Part shown: piece by piece, positions 48,985-61,362 of the stretch | How the letters are laid out: every line of letters begins with the position of its first letter | Numbering within the stretch: position 1 is the first letter of the stretch | From: Mermis nigrescens | Taxonomy: Eukaryota; Nematoda; Enoplea; Mermithida; Mermithidae | DNA length: 64,000 nucleotides | Direction: 5' to 3' | NCBI GenBank assembly: GCA_036768485.1 | Contig: JAVLUZ010000145.1 | Span: 19,532,706-19,596,705 of the forward strand | Notes under the pieces: generated by a model | What the model was told of the DNA's origin: nothing | Seen by the model: only the letters and a program-made list of their open reading frames with translations | Database searches by the model: none | Position numbers and translations under genes: made by a program

Positions 48985-49942
48985 CAGCCGGTTTCACAAA
49001 GCAGTCCAACTCGAGTAAGCCGGCTAACTTTTGAATAGACCGGGAAGTTAGACTGCCAACCTTTTTCAGACCGTTTCACAAAGCGGTCTAACTTTGTGGC
49101 AGTCATAAAAGAATTAGCAGTCTAACTTTTTCGAGACAGGCGAAAATCTAGTTAGACCGAGGTGTTCCACAAAAGCAGTCTAACTTAGTTAGCCGGCTAA
49201 CTTTTAGTTATAGACAGCATCAAAAAGTCAGACTGGTCATCGGGAGGAGGCTAACTCGTGGTTTAACTTTGATTAAACATATTGTTTCAAAGCATATTGT
49301 GTCCTTGGGTAAGATAAATTTTGCATGATCATTTTTTACGAACAATTTTGTACTAAAAACCATTTTTTATTGAAGTTTGAAAATTTTAAAAATTTTACGA
49401 AATGTTTGCCGATTGTACGTAAATCTATTGCAGGATTGATCTAAAATTAAGCAATACCGTGATATTAAATATAGTGATAGCATGTAAAATTTTTCTCTCC
49501 GAAATTATATTACGGCAGTCTTCTCGCTACATGATTTGGTAGTCAGTATCATTTTCCCCTTCATTTATTTCTTGTACAGGAGTATTCTTGGAAAATATTT
49601 CTCATAAAGTAAAAGTCTTTGGGTGCAAGGTGGAAGTGAAAATTTATGAACAAAATATGTTTTTTATGTGAGAAATAGTAACCGTTTTTCTCTTAAGACG
49701 CTAATATAGTCCAGTAGCCAACTAACTTAGCCCAGGATCAAGCGGAGTTAGCCAGGGAAAGGCATAAATAGCCTAGGCTCAATAAAAGCCTGGGCTCAAG
49801 GAGGTTAGCCCAGTCTCAAGTTAGACTGCTTTGTGAAACCGATAAAACTTGTGGTCTAACTTTAGCCGGCTAACTCAAAAAGTTAGCAGTCTAACTCTAG
49901 TTTAGCCGGCTCAAAAGTTAGACCGCGTTGTGAAACCGGCTG
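48985..49942. mobile_element. 958-bp TIR element with CAGCCGGTTTCACA ends
   Basis: Inverted ends CAGCCGGTTTCACAAAGCAG / CGTTGTGAAACCGGCTG. Subterminal zones on both sides are dense with GTTAGACTGC and GCCGGCTAAC in both orientations, as in binding sites for a hAT transposase. The inner ~400 bp is AT-rich. No matching TSD. Confidence 0.75.
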
Positions 49943-49989
49943 CAGCAATCCCAACTAACATTGCAACCGCATCAGAATCCGTCAGCCAG

Positions 49990-50171
49990 ACCCCCACCCC
50001 GGAAAATGATTTTCCTGAATTTTTTCGTTTTTCCTGCAATTTTTCGATGCCGATGCATGAAGCTCATTAAGAAACGCCAAAAACCAGCGTTTTTGCCCTA
50101 CCATAAATGTTAAGGCACTTTTTGAATTTGAAAATTTTTAGAACATAAAATTTTCAAGCCGCCCATGTATG
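49990..50171 (-). mobile_element. degenerate family A copy
   Basis: AATTTTTCGATGCCGATGCA, TTAAGAAACGCCAAAAA, CCTACCATAAATGTTAAGGC and CCGCCCATGTATG are diverged family A blocks in reverse order. No TSD. Confidence 0.6.
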
Positions 50172-50641
50172 CTTGCATGCAATGCAACTTACAAGGATCG
50201 AAAAATGTACCTGTCTGCACAGTCTGCACGTACATACATATGTAACTTGCGACCTAGCTGGATATACAACATTGCTGCATGGCAGTAATCAGAGACATTT
50301 CAGTGTACATGCTAGCATGCCTACGTGGTACATACTTATTTAATTAAAAAGCCTGAGATACCAATGTACGTTCAAGCAATTCGAAATAGAATAATTATAA
50401 GACAAAGACAACGACAATTCATCGCATATTAGACTTAAAAACACTTTCAATTCCAAAGTTTTATCACTGAGATTGTGACGCTTTTTATCCAATATGACAC
50501 TCGCTTGACTAAAAATGCGTTCAGCCGGAGCAGTTGTGGCCGGAACAGGCAAGGTAGATAATGCTACATTGTATAAAGTTGGAAACAGCTTCTTTAGCTG
50601 CCCAATAAGCGAAGCGAATGGGTCTGAGACGTCAGAAAAGC

Positions 50642-50819
50642 TATAGTCTGTTTCACATAACTTCGTGCATAAATTCTAAGAATTTTCGTCGACAGTAGGT
50701 CGAGAGTTTACGATATCTATATATCTGATCAATGCTATAATCGCAATCTGTTATAATATAGCACATTGCTGTAGATGGTTTTAAAATTTATGATCGAAGT
50801 TGGGCGAAGCAGACTATAG
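50642..50819. mobile_element. family E MITE, copy 2, in hAT transposase
   Basis: Inverted ends TATAGTCTGTTTCACATAACTTCG / CGAAGTTGGGCGAAGCAGACTATA. Removing it together with one TA restores the host reading frame. Confidence 0.8.
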
Positions 50820-50894
50820 TTGCATCCGTTTGGTACAATTGCATTTCCAATTCAATAGTCATCGTATCCTTGTTCGCCTCCGATGACAGAGTGC

Positions 50895-51135
50895 TATAGT
50901 CCGTTTCATTAAACTTTGAGGTTTTCGAAAAAATCTAAAGTGTCTACATAGATACAAAAGTGTTGTAAACTAACCCCTCAGGTATGATGTTCTACAGTAT
51001 GTCCAGTTACGGTAAGACGTCTGCCACTGTAAAGCTACATTACTGTATCATAATTCTGAACCACTTTTGTAGCCTGATTCGTGCGGATTAAATTCAGCAG
51101 GAAACCGCAAAGTTAAATGAAACAGACTACATATA
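50895..51135. mobile_element. family E2 MITE in hAT transposase
   Basis: Inverted ends TATAGTCCGTTTCATTAAAC / AGTTAAATGAAACAGACTAC..TATA, about 32 bp long (adjoining GAGGTTTTC / GAAACCGC). Also TA-targeted, and frame-restoring when removed. Confidence 0.8.
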
Positions 51136-51265
51136 GTTCCAGCCATTTCCCTTTTAAATATCGTGAAGACATCATCATTCGAAGCGTTTAGATCATTTCC
51201 ACCAGAATTTGTTGATTGTAGTTCCATTGAAGTGCTCCGTAAATTTAGAATTTCGACCTAAAAGA

Positions 51266-52025
51266 AATTCATAACTCCTGCACGTACTCAAAATATTAAA
51301 TGAAACAAGGGTAAATGCAGAGGGAAGGCCGTTTCTTCATTTGCGTGAAATTGTGTGCGAAATAAATGATTTTCAACGATTTTTAGGACATCTTGACTGT
51401 TTTTACAATAGTTGGAATACGACCCTAGGTCCAGGGTCGACTGTAGGTCCTCTGCAAAAATCTTTGATCAGCAATTGAAGTACTACATAAAGGAATTAAG
51501 TGAATCTAAGCGATTTTTAGATCGACTTTGCTATCCATTTTTGTTCAATTTTTGGGTATTGCTCCACTCCATGGTCAAGCATCTTGAACCAAAATCCTGA
51601 ACCCGCTCAAGGAAGATCAGAAAAACTTGTAAGGCAGTCAAAAAACTTACTGCGAACTGACATGCAAGATGAAGATACATATGCAAGGTCAGACTTTGGT
51701 GTAAGTCAAAAACTTGTTTATGGATATACATGTGTACATACATAACTATGTATATAAAACGGCTCGATTGACCACCGATGGAATGACAGAAAACTAATTC
51801 AAGTTGCTTAGCTTGATAGTCTAAAATACAGTAATAAAAAAATTATAACTTATAACCGCACGGATGAATAACTTACTCTACCCTTTTTATGCCTTTCTCA
51901 ATTGGAAACCCAGAGAGTGAGGCTTGTCCCCGATGGTCACTAACTCACCCAAAATAGGGTTAACTCTATTGAAAAAGCCATGGGTTAACCCTATTTTGGG
52001 TTGAGTTAGAGTTAACTGTGATAAA
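51266..52025. other. gene-free stretch
   Basis: A 62-codon plus-strand frame at 51412-51600 has no recognisable motif and no splice context. 51935-52015 is the AGGGTTAAC inverted pair. Confidence 0.35.
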
Positions 52026-52082
52026 ACTGCTGGGGGGTATTTCGGTTTCTGGGAGGGGTTGCATACCCCACGCCCAGGCATG
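52026..52082 (+). mobile_element. family A 3'-end fragment
   Basis: GCTGGGGGGTATTTCGGTTT..GGGTTGCATACCCC..ACGCCCAGGCATG, only the last ~57 bp of the element. Confidence 0.7.
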
Positions 52083-52129
52083 ATTATGATCGCAGTAAGT
52101 TTATAAGTAGGTACTTTCATTCAAGTTTA

Positions 52130-55100
52130 GGGATAACAACAACAACAACAACAACAAAGATTTATTGCAAAACGTACAAGACATGGTAAAAATAAAGACA
52201 CAGCGTACGATACAAAAGATATGATAAAACGATATATGATCGAAACGTCAGCAACGGACACGCAGTCACGAACGTGAAAAACTTACACGTGCCCCTTCAG
52301 ATGAACGAAAAATCAAAAGCATTTAGTTTGCGTTTAAAAATTCTCAAGACTAGGTGAATTTACAACATCAACTGGAAGTGAATTCTACAGATTCACATAT
52401 CTATGACTGAAATCATGCTGAGAATATCTGAACGAGCTACTGGAACAGTCAGTTTAAGGTTATTGACGAGAGCGAGTATGAGTTGCGATTAAATGCGAAA
52501 AACTCGTCACAGAGAATGTGTGATTTTCCATTAATAATCTGATAGTAAAAGGATAAAGCAAAACGAATACGGCGTATTCGAGGACGTTCTAACGACAGAC
52601 TTTTTAAACGATCATTATATGACAAACCACTGTTAAAAACCAAAATGCAATGGGTAAACTTGCGCATGAACTCAAGCTCGATACGATCAATATCTCGAAA
52701 TCAATAAGGACTCCAAACGGTACAGCAGTACTCTAGAAAGCGGACGAACATATACAACAAAAGCACGAGACAAAATTTTATGATCACGAGAGGAAGAATA
52801 ACTTCAGTATCAGACTGGATCGCTGAAGCTTTTTTAATCACTTCACGATGATGTTGCTGAAATTTCAAATTTTGAGACATTAGAACACCTAAATCGCGGA
52901 CTACAGTCAGAATCGAGGTAAAAGTTGATTTCCAATAAAATATTGATGTTTAGGATTATTATAACCCATGTACAAAACTGAGCATTTATCAATAGATATC
53001 TGAAGCTGCCATTCAAGCGACCATGTATAAAGCTTATTAAGGTCGTTTTGAAGTATAGTTTTAAGAGGACAAATTCTACATTTTAACATCGTCAGCAAAT
53101 AACCGAATACGACTACTCATATTATCACATAAATCATTAATGTAAATCAGAAAAAGGGTTGATCTATCACGCCCCTGCGGGACGCCGCTAGTTACATTAA
53201 AGCTATCTGAAAAAGAACTATTAACAACAACGCACTGAGATCGAGAGGATAAAAAGATTTAAGCCAGTTGAAAAGAAAACCATTTAGACATATGCAGAAA
53301 GTTTATGAAGTAATTTTGTGTGCGATAAAGAATCAAAAGCTTTTTAAAGTCGATAAAATACATCTACAGTAGATTTTCTATCAATAAATTTTGCCCATTC
53401 GTTTTTACACTTTAGCAATTGCATTCACATGATCGACCTTTTAAAATCAAATTGGAGAGGAGAAAAGTAAATTATTTATATTTTAGTAATCCAGAATCTT
53501 TTTATTAACAATTTTTCCATAATTTTACAAGGAAACAACATGCAAAATCGGACGATAATTTTCTACACAAGCAGAATCACCTTTATTTTTGAAAACTGGA
53601 ATTACGTTTGCTTGATACCACAATTTTGGAATTGAACCTGATCGAAAAGAAGTTTCAAAGATAGAAGCAAGAGAGGAGAAAGCAAATAACTTAGTTTTTT
53701 AATAAAAATGAGCATAGGCCATCAGGGCCACATGCAGTACTTGGTTTAGATTCGCGAATAGCTCTGTAAACGGTGTCTACATCGAAATTCATTTCTGCTA
53801 ACGAAGAAAAAGTACGAGCCTGAAAAACAGGAAGATTCTGATCATCAACAGTGAAAACAGAGGCAAAATATGAGTTAAAATGATTAGCTTTTACATGATC
53901 GTCATCTAATTCAATACCATTAGATAAAGTCAGGGAAATGAACTTTTCCTGATTTTTAAACGAGAATTAACAAAATTGTAAAAGTTACGGATATCGCCTG
54001 ATTTCAAAACTTCTAATTCTTCTTAGCGTAAAAATTTTTGGTTTCTCTTTTATAGATTTGCAGAAACCAGAATAGATAGTTCGATTTATTCGAGTTTTGA
54101 ACTTTTATAATTTTTCCATAATTTAAGTTTTTTAAATATAACTTACGGATGATGTTTAGGAAATACTTTCTTAAAATTTCTATGCATTCTTTTAGGTATT
54201 AGATCAGAACTAATAGTTTGAAGAACTGAAACAAAAACATTATGCATATCATCTGCCGAAGTACACTGATTAAATAAATCGGACCAGAAACAGTGGTTAA
54301 TCGCATAGAAATGAACTCGTAATTGGCTTTTCGAAAATTTAAACAAGAGGGCATGTGATTTGTCTCTTCGTACCCTTGAATTTCGAAAGCAATAGAATTA
54401 TGATCACTAACAGAAAAAGGAGGTGATATCTTCACGTTAATGGCTTGATTAAGTGAAAAAGACAAATCTAATATATTATTATCGTGAGTTGGACTACGGA
54501 TTAGTTGCTCCAAACCAGTTGTACAGAAGGTGTCATAAAATAAAGTATTGATGGGATCAGAAGGAAAGGTGTTGGAGACCCAATTAATTTTAGGAAGATT
54601 AAAATCATCGACAATTAATAAAGGATAAAGTACATTAGAAGCCCATTCAATAGAATTACAAAGACTTTCAGCATACATAATATCACTAAGTAGGAGGACG
54701 ATAAGCTAGAATAAATCTAGTTTTGAAATCAGTATTGCATAAATCAAAAATTAAATTTCACAGGCAGGAAAATTGATAGGAATTTTGATGTGTTTAATAT
54801 GTAGATCATCATTAGCAAAAACTATAAGTCCACCCCCACGTTTATTTAACTCGATCACATCGAATAATTTGGTAATTATTTGAACTGCAAAGTAGACTAT
54901 CTGGAATTTCAGGATAAAGCCAAGATTCACAACAAAGTATTATTTCAAACTGTTTGCTATTTAGTAACAGTTTTAAATCACTAGCTTATTTAACAAACTT
55001 CTTGAATTGAAATACAGAACTTTTAAACGCAAAGTACGAGAAAGCAGGCACGACTACCTAGGTGAAGAGTTAATTATTAATATTACAGTTCGGATTGCAT

Positions 55101-55990
55101 CTAACACAATCGGCGCGAGAAATCGATAAAAAGACCTTCTTCACCTCGAGATTTACGATCAGTTGAGCTCGGAAACCAGTTCGCGTTGACGTTTTCTTTG
55201 AAGGAATGATAGATCAGGACGGCACCGCAAACGCGAAAGTTGGTCTTTGGATTTAACGCGGACTGTCTTATTGATCAAGGAAACGAAGCGATGCCTTGCC
55301 TGAACCGACGCTAAGGCAAACTTTGACAAACTGGACGCGGTTTTTCCGTGAATGGGACCATCACGAAAGACGCGTGTAATATCAGATGATACTAGATCGT
55401 GACACATCGGAATGAGAATCGATTAGCCGTTTGACACTGATCAATGTCCTCAACACTGTTCGATAAAGGCAAGTTAAACAGAACAGCATTACATTTCTTA
55501 GAATCTCTTTCGATAGCATCATTAATCAGAGCAGATAGTTCGTTTTTATCATAATTGGTAGGAGAATTTCGGAGAATGTTCAAGACGATCAACTTTCTTT
55601 TCTAAATCGGCAAGCTTAGTGGCAAAATCATCTAAGCGACGTTCAATATGCAAATATTTTTTCACAATTGGTTTACAGTGGAAACAATAGAAAGTGGAAT
55701 CGGGCTTTGAATAAGTTTCATAATCATGATCATTAACTTTCAAACAAGAAGTATGACCCCAACGGTCGCAAAATCGCATAATAAGGCAGTGTCGTCATCA
55801 GAAACTAACTTGCTAGCAAATGATACAATCACAAGAATTATCGTTTGTATCATCAAGTAAATCAAAGTTGGACCTTCGAGATGGTGACTTAGAACGTAGG
55901 CTGGTATCCGTGATCTTTGGTACGCCATTTTTTTACCCATGGTCGAAATATGTAGGTATGTAGAGTTGAAATAACCTTTAATCGTACCCA
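52130..55990 (-). mobile_element. CR1/Jockey-type LINE, nearly full length but degenerate
   Basis: 3' end with (CAA)n at 52136-52157 on the plus strand (GTT tail on minus). Going 5' to 3' on minus: an ORF1 with a PHD-like finger (CDRWGHTSCLKVND..FYCFHCK, 55779-55660), a coiled coil (KLADLEKKVDRLE) and a Lys/Arg-rich part (PDLSFLQRKRQRELVSELN, 55215-55160); ORF2 endonuclease (LLIVDDFNLPKINW, SDHNSI; 54680-54350); reverse transcriptase (ACGPDG near 53745, SGVPQG near 53180, FADD near 53093); the thumb (KCSVLYMGYNNP) and the C-terminal tail (LSYNDRLKSLSLERPRIRR, 52600). Many frameshifts and stops make it inactive. Confidence 0.85.
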
Positions 55991-56689
55991 CAAAACACCG
56001 ACAGATTGCGGTTACAGCATTAATCGAAATACATTATTATCGTAATCTTTTGACATGCTGCCAATTAAAATTATTAAAACTTGTGCCCAATGTCATGTAT
56101 GTTAAAGTAAGTGGTAGGTATGTTGCAGATTTTCAATCAAAGAAGCTCTTATTCTGTCTTTACGATCCAATGTTTCTGAGATAAATATTATAAAAGAACG
56201 CATGAAGGAAAATTATTCTTGAAAACCATAGTTCCTTTGGTGTTGTGTGCATAAGAAAAGGAATATACTGTCATATCTGAAAATGTCATTCTCTTCCTCT
56301 CTTGTAGGTCTTCTTTCTGCGCTTTTTCACTTTAATGCTTAATTACTGTATAGCAGAATACGACGGCTATAGTACAGGGTGTCATGTCCAGGGTTGCCAG
56401 GTGCAGGAGAATTCTCCTGAATTCAGGAGAATCTAAAATTTTCAGGAGCAGGAGCAGGAGAATGGGCTTTTTAGGAGAAATTTCAGGAGAAAATTGTGAA
56501 CCTGCAGGAGAATGCAGGAGAATTTTAAAGTGTCAAGGAGAATTCAGGAGAATCCTGAAAATCTAGGAGAATTCAGGAGAATTTTCAAAACTTAAACAGC
56601 AAGTTATAATGATTATCATACATTAAGCTTCTTACTTCTTACTTCTTATATTAGTGATATCAACAGGCTGGAGGCTCTTTTAGCGTAAA

Positions 56690-57216
56690 TTTACTAAATA
56701 CATAGTTGGATATCATAGCCCTCCTTCTTACGACGAGAACGCCTTAACCAACTTAACTTGTGTCGATTAGAATTACGTCGCCTTCATATTTGCTTATGTA
56801 TGATGTATCAAATTATTAGTCGAAAATCTTGTCTTTCCATGACAAATTTTTTTGTGCTCAATCAAAATACTACTAGCTGCACAAATCGTTTCAAGCTAGT
56901 TGTTCCTCTTGTCCGTTCTAATTTACAAAAAGATTTGACTTTTCTATAAGTATATCTCTGTTTGGAATCACCTACCTGATTTTGTAGTCTCTTCCCCTAA
57001 CTTAAATATATTCAAATCTAGATTAATTGATGTCGACTTATCCAAATTTATTATAGGGCGGGCTTAAATCGTTATTTTCATGACTCGCTCATCGCCTTTT
57101 GCTGTACGCTTTTATTCTATTGACCATACGTTTTATTACTCTTTTACATCTTTCGTAATTGTCGCGTTTCAGTAATAAATTATTTCATTCATTCATTCAT
57201 TCATTCATTCATTCAT
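56690..57216 (+). pseudogene. LINE reverse-transcriptase C-terminal fragment with (ATTC)n tail
   Basis: The plus strand encodes SYDERLNQLNLCRLELRRLH, YQIISRKSC, FKLVVPLVRSNLQK and, after a frame change, ESPTxFVVSSPNLNIFKSRL, the usual C-terminal end of CR1-like ORF2. It ends in (ATTC)n at 57182-57216, a typical LINE 3' microsatellite. Confidence 0.75.
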
Positions 57217-57454
57217 ACTGTAGTTAGTTAGTTGTATATAATTTAATTCTTAGAGATCTTTCACATAAAGAATTTATTTCGTTCATAGTTAAGACCTAAG
57301 TGTTAAGTTATAACTATATCCAAATAAGTTTCGTGCTTCCGTAGTAAGTCATTCATTCATTAATTTATTTATTCACTTAATATCACGAAGTGCAGAAATA
57401 CATAGCTTTACACACCGTCTAATTGTTTTTATCAGTTTCATAGACGTTTGCAAA

Positions 57455-58322
57455 CACCGTTTTTTCCACTTTTTGGTCTATTTGTCAACCAAAATTTTGG
57501 GAAATGGAAAAAATTTTTTGGCTTTAGTTGGCATTTGTGAAACTTTTTGTAATGTTAAAAATGCGTTTTAGAGAGTTAAAACTTCGAAAATTTTTCGGCG
57601 CTTCGCGCCGAATAGATTACATTCTTACTTATTAGTAATCCTTAAGCCGCGCCGCGCCAATCGCAGCATTTTTATCGACAATCTGGTCTAGAACTTCAGT
57701 ACGATTGAAAATCCTTATCTTATGCACGGATTCAGTTAGTTTTTGTAATGCAAAAATGCGTTTTAGAGAAGTGAAACTACAAAAATTTTTCGGCGCTTCG
57801 CGCCGAATTGATTTAATTCTTACTTGTTATTGAAGTTTAAGCCGCACGGCGCCAGTGGCAGCATTTTTTATCGATAATCTGGTCCTAGAAGTCCACTACG
57901 ATTGAAAGTCCTTACCTTCTGCACAGCTTTTTGAAATGCAAAAATGATATAGAGAGCTAAAATTTCAAAATTTTCTAGCGCTTCGCGCTATTTGATAAAT
58001 TATAGTTTTAATTGTCAAAAACGACTTCAGAATTGGCTAAAATGCTTTACTGAAGGAAGGAAATTCAAGTTTCAACATAAATAACGTTACTGATTGTGAT
58101 ATTTTTGTAGAGCGCGAAATTTTTATACAAAAAGTGCATCAAACAACGCTATTGCATGTTTTTCATAAAATTTTCCACTTAAGAACACTGATTTTTCAAC
58201 ACAGGCGCTCTATTCTGAACGTTTTTAGACCTCCCAAAAAATGTGGGAAAAAGTCGGAAAAAGTGGAAAAAATTTTGGGGTTCGGTCTATAATGTCAACC
58301 AAATCGCTGGGAAAAAACGGTG
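57455..58322. mobile_element. family I hAT-like element, copy 2
   Basis: CACCGTTTTTTCCACTTTTT to CTGGGAAAAAACGGTG with exact 8-bp TSD TTTGCAAA (57447-57454, 58323-58330). Interior has three tandem units of about 190 bp, each with AATGCGTTTTAGAG, TTTTTCGGCGCTTCGCGCCG, TAAGCCGC.CGGCGCCA and CAGCATTTTTATCGA. Confidence 0.9.
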
Positions 58323-59641
58323 TTTGCAAAGCGCCTATAAACATTTTTTTGATATATTTCAAAACGTGAGGATTTGCTTGCTACTGAAGTACATACAATT
58401 AGTAATGAAGTATTATTTATATTTTTCAAAAGACATTGCAAACAGGGCTCTTTTCAGAAATTTTTGATGATGTAAGTGCAACTGAAAATTGGCGGTCACT
58501 GTTTTAAGCACAGAAACTGTTTTTTCAAATAATGTGTATTGTAAACAATGCGACCTCTTTAGCTGTAGGCCCTTGAGAAGTATATCCTGATGAAGATCAG
58601 GAATCTGTTATTGAATGTTTGTCAGCTGTTGATGTTGAATAAAATGTTATACTTTGTGGTGCAGCATTAGTCTTCCATTATTTTTGCATCTGCCTGTATA
58701 ATGCAGATATGCTCCATGAGCTTTTTGTGAGAGAATTAATGTTCATTATTTAGCCTTGAGTGTCCTTATGATTAACAGGCAAGAGATCAGAATAAAATAG
58801 TTGGGTGAACCAAGGTAAATTGGCCTGAGCATGCTTGATATGCATGTGTACATACAATTGTAGATCTGCTGTACAACCTTTCCTGCAAAATATGAGCCAG
58901 GAGAATTTTCAGGAGAATCAAAATATTTTCAGGAGAAATTGCAGGAGAATTTTTCCCTCTATTTTACCTCTGTGCAGGAGAATCTGAATTCTGGGACCTG
59001 GCAACACTGAGCATGTCACGAGAATGATAGCCCCTCCAAAACCGACTTTCAAGAATCATGGAAAAAATATACAAATACCATGCTGTAGAGTATTCAATTC
59101 TGCGTCGGATGCTTATTTTATCAAAGCGCAATATGCATCGGTTAATTTTTTATTGATCAGAAAACAAAAATATCTCAGTATCTCTGAATTTCACGACTAC
59201 GTCGATTTAAAAATCCATATAGCAGTCTTCAGCTTAGTCTGACCTGCCTTAAATGCATAGTCAATGAACATAACAGATTGTCAGACTATTACGCATCATA
59301 TTCCTAATTCATTTAACACCGCACGCCAATTTTTCGATGCTGTTTCTGCAGAACAGCAACCGATTTCTGACTCCATGTGCACGAGCTTTTCTAATCGATT
59401 CGTCAAAACTTTACTAAGATATATCTTATTCAGAGCTACTTGTAAAAACCTCTTTTTTGCAATGTATAAATCACTTTTTACTACCCAAAGCAGAATTGAA
59501 TGCTCTACAAGATAGTGCTTACAGATTTTTTCTATCGTAATCTGAAATCAATTTTTGGAGGGGGGCTATCATTTCGTGACACTCTGTATATCCTCTAAAT
59601 GCTGTTTGTTCGGCCAAACAGTTTTGGGGGGCGAGGGTTAA

Positions 59642-59909
59642 AGGTGGCGCTGGCGCTGGTGATGGCCCTGGCCATTGCCAACATGGGTAAAGGTGGTGCT
59701 GGTGCTGGCATTGGCCCTGGCCATTGCCAACTTGGTAGAAGGTGGCGCTGGCGATGGCCCTGGCGCACATGTGTAAAGGGTGGCGCTGTCCTTGGCCATG
59801 GCCAAGTGGGTTAAGGTGGGGCTGGCGCTGGCCGTGGCCCTGGCCATTGCCAACTGGGTAAAAGGTGGGCACTGGCGCTGGCCTTGGCCCTGGCCATTGC
59901 CAACTAGGT
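59642..59909. repeat. GC-rich minisatellite, about 6 units of 36-50 bp
   Basis: Units of GGTGGCGCTGGCGCTGG..GGCCCTGGCCATTGCC..AACNNGGTAAA. Directly adjoins the LINE 3' end. Gly/Ala/Pro-rich translations on both strands are by-products. Confidence 0.85.
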
Positions 59910-60280
59910 AATAATAATAATAAATACAAATACAAATACAAATTTTATTGCAAAGTCAATGAAACAGGTAAAATACACATAAACACGGCAAAATACTAAG
60001 AATAAAAAATCATCGCTAGTTTCACTGGCTGCAATAGCTCCATGATACATTAAAGCAATGCTGGTTGGAGCCACAATTTTTGACTTGAGGTAATCTTTAA
60101 CCCTGGTCTGAAAGATATTTGCCGAAGAAGAACAAATAATCGCATCTGGGAGAGAATTCCATAGATATAGGACTCTATTTGGAAAAGAGTATTTTTTAAC
60201 ATCTAAACGAAATTTTTCACTTTTAAGTTTTAAACTACTAACAGCTCGAGTTTTGGATGACCGTGTAAGTGTGAAAAATC

Positions 60281-60493
60281 GGATCTAGTATACAATTTAC
60301 CCAACATCGTTTTTTAGCCGATTCAAATAAGCTACAGTGACCAAACTTTACACAAAAATTATCAAACACGTTCTGACTCGCATCAATAAAAATAGTGTTG
60401 GTCACTGTAGCTTATATGAATCTACAGTGTTGGTCACTGTAGCTTATTTGAATCGGCTAAAAAACGGTGGCGGGTAAATTGTATACTAGATCC
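60281..60493. mobile_element. 213-bp foldback element in the LINE
   Basis: GGATCTAGTATACAATTTAC..TAGCCGATTCAAATAAGC is inverted at the right end (about 64-bp arms); flanks GAAAAATC / AAAAAATC, 7 of 8. An extra TTGGTCACTGTAGCTTAT copy lies in the centre. Confidence 0.8.
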
Positions 60494-60726
60494 AAAAAAT
60501 CATCAGGATAATACTAATATACTAATACTAATACTCTATTCGGAAAAAAAACACAAGGGCAAAACAAAAGTCGCAAGGAAAATAAAATAAAATATGAAAT
60601 GTCCTGGACACACAGGCAAATAGAATTGCGCTCACATGTGCCCCATCAAAAAATTCCCGAAATCAACCTTTTTCAAATTTCTCTTAAATGTCTCAACATT
60701 TGGAGAACTTCGAATATATTGTGGAA

Positions 60727-60829
<103 letters not shown>

Positions 60830-61362
60830 TTGTATATATCTTTTTGTATATATTTTTTATATATATTTGTATATATATTTGAAAATTTTATATATCGTGG
60901 ATAAATCAAAAACAACTCTACGAAATTCCAGAGTCTAATTCTAAAATCTGAAGCCGAGGTTCATATGGTATATCACTAAATTTAAGAATACGCTTGGTAA
61001 AATATTTTTGAACTTTTTCTATATTTTTTATATCACATTTCTTATATGGATTCCAAATAACTGTATCAAATTCTAAAAGGGGCGAATAAATTGCTTGAAA
61101 GCTAAAAATTATTGCTTCTGTATTTTTAATCTGAAATGATCGAAAAATAAGTGATAATCGAAAATAAGCGTTTTGGACTATATTTTTTAAATGAGGAGAA
61201 AAATTCAAAGTTTCATTTAAAGTAATACCTAAATCCCGAACCCCAATACTAGTAGGAAGAAGTTTTTTATCATTTATAAAATAATCAAAGCGAGGATTAT
61301 TATGACCAAAGTAGAGGACTTGACATTTAGATACTGATAGGGGTAATTGCCATAACTTAGAC

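Larger units (their letters stand above)
50340..51265 (-). pseudogene. hAT transposase, C-terminal part, interrupted
   Basis: The minus strand encodes the hAT dimerisation region: LSTLPVPATTAPAERIFSQA, SVILDKKRHNLSDKTLELKV, as in hAT transposases and their domesticated relatives. Upstream fragments in the same reading order are DPFASLIGQLKKLFPTLYNV, EANKDTMTIELEMQLYQTD and NASNDDVFTIFKREMAG. They are separated by two inserted MITEs (50642-50819 and 50895-51135). The N-terminal part, including the catalytic Asp residues, is not seen. This is the only transposase coding remnant in the window. Confidence 0.82.
56389..59007. mobile_element. 2.6-kb hAT-like element with CAGGAGAAT subterminal repeats
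   Basis: Ends CAGGGTTGCCAGGTGCAGG / GGGACCTGGCAACACTG are the widespread hAT terminus type. Both subterminal zones (56400-56590, 58898-58990) repeat CAGGAGAAT, direct and inverted. It contains a LINE 3' fragment and family I copy 2. Flanking GTCATGTC / AGCATGTC match at only 6 of 8. Confidence 0.65.
56376..59588. mobile_element. Tc1-like element split by a large hAT-like insertion
   Basis: Left tip TACAGGGTGTCATG (56376) and right arm TTTTTGGAGGGGGGCTATCA..TTTCGTGACACTCTGTA (59535-59588) are inverted. The rest of the left arm (GTCACGAGAATGATAGCCCC) appears only at 59008, after a 2.6-kb insert. 59040-59530 is its interior; an 83-codon frame there (59264-59515) shows no transposase motif. Confidence 0.7.

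Noticed and set aside
59264..59515. 83-codon frame inside the Tc1-like element as a transposase
   Set aside because: No DDE-type motif or helix-turn-helix pattern visible; probably chance.
59519..59941. 140-codon Pro/Ala-rich frame
   Set aside because: Translation of the GC-rich minisatellite beside the LINE; no conserved domain.
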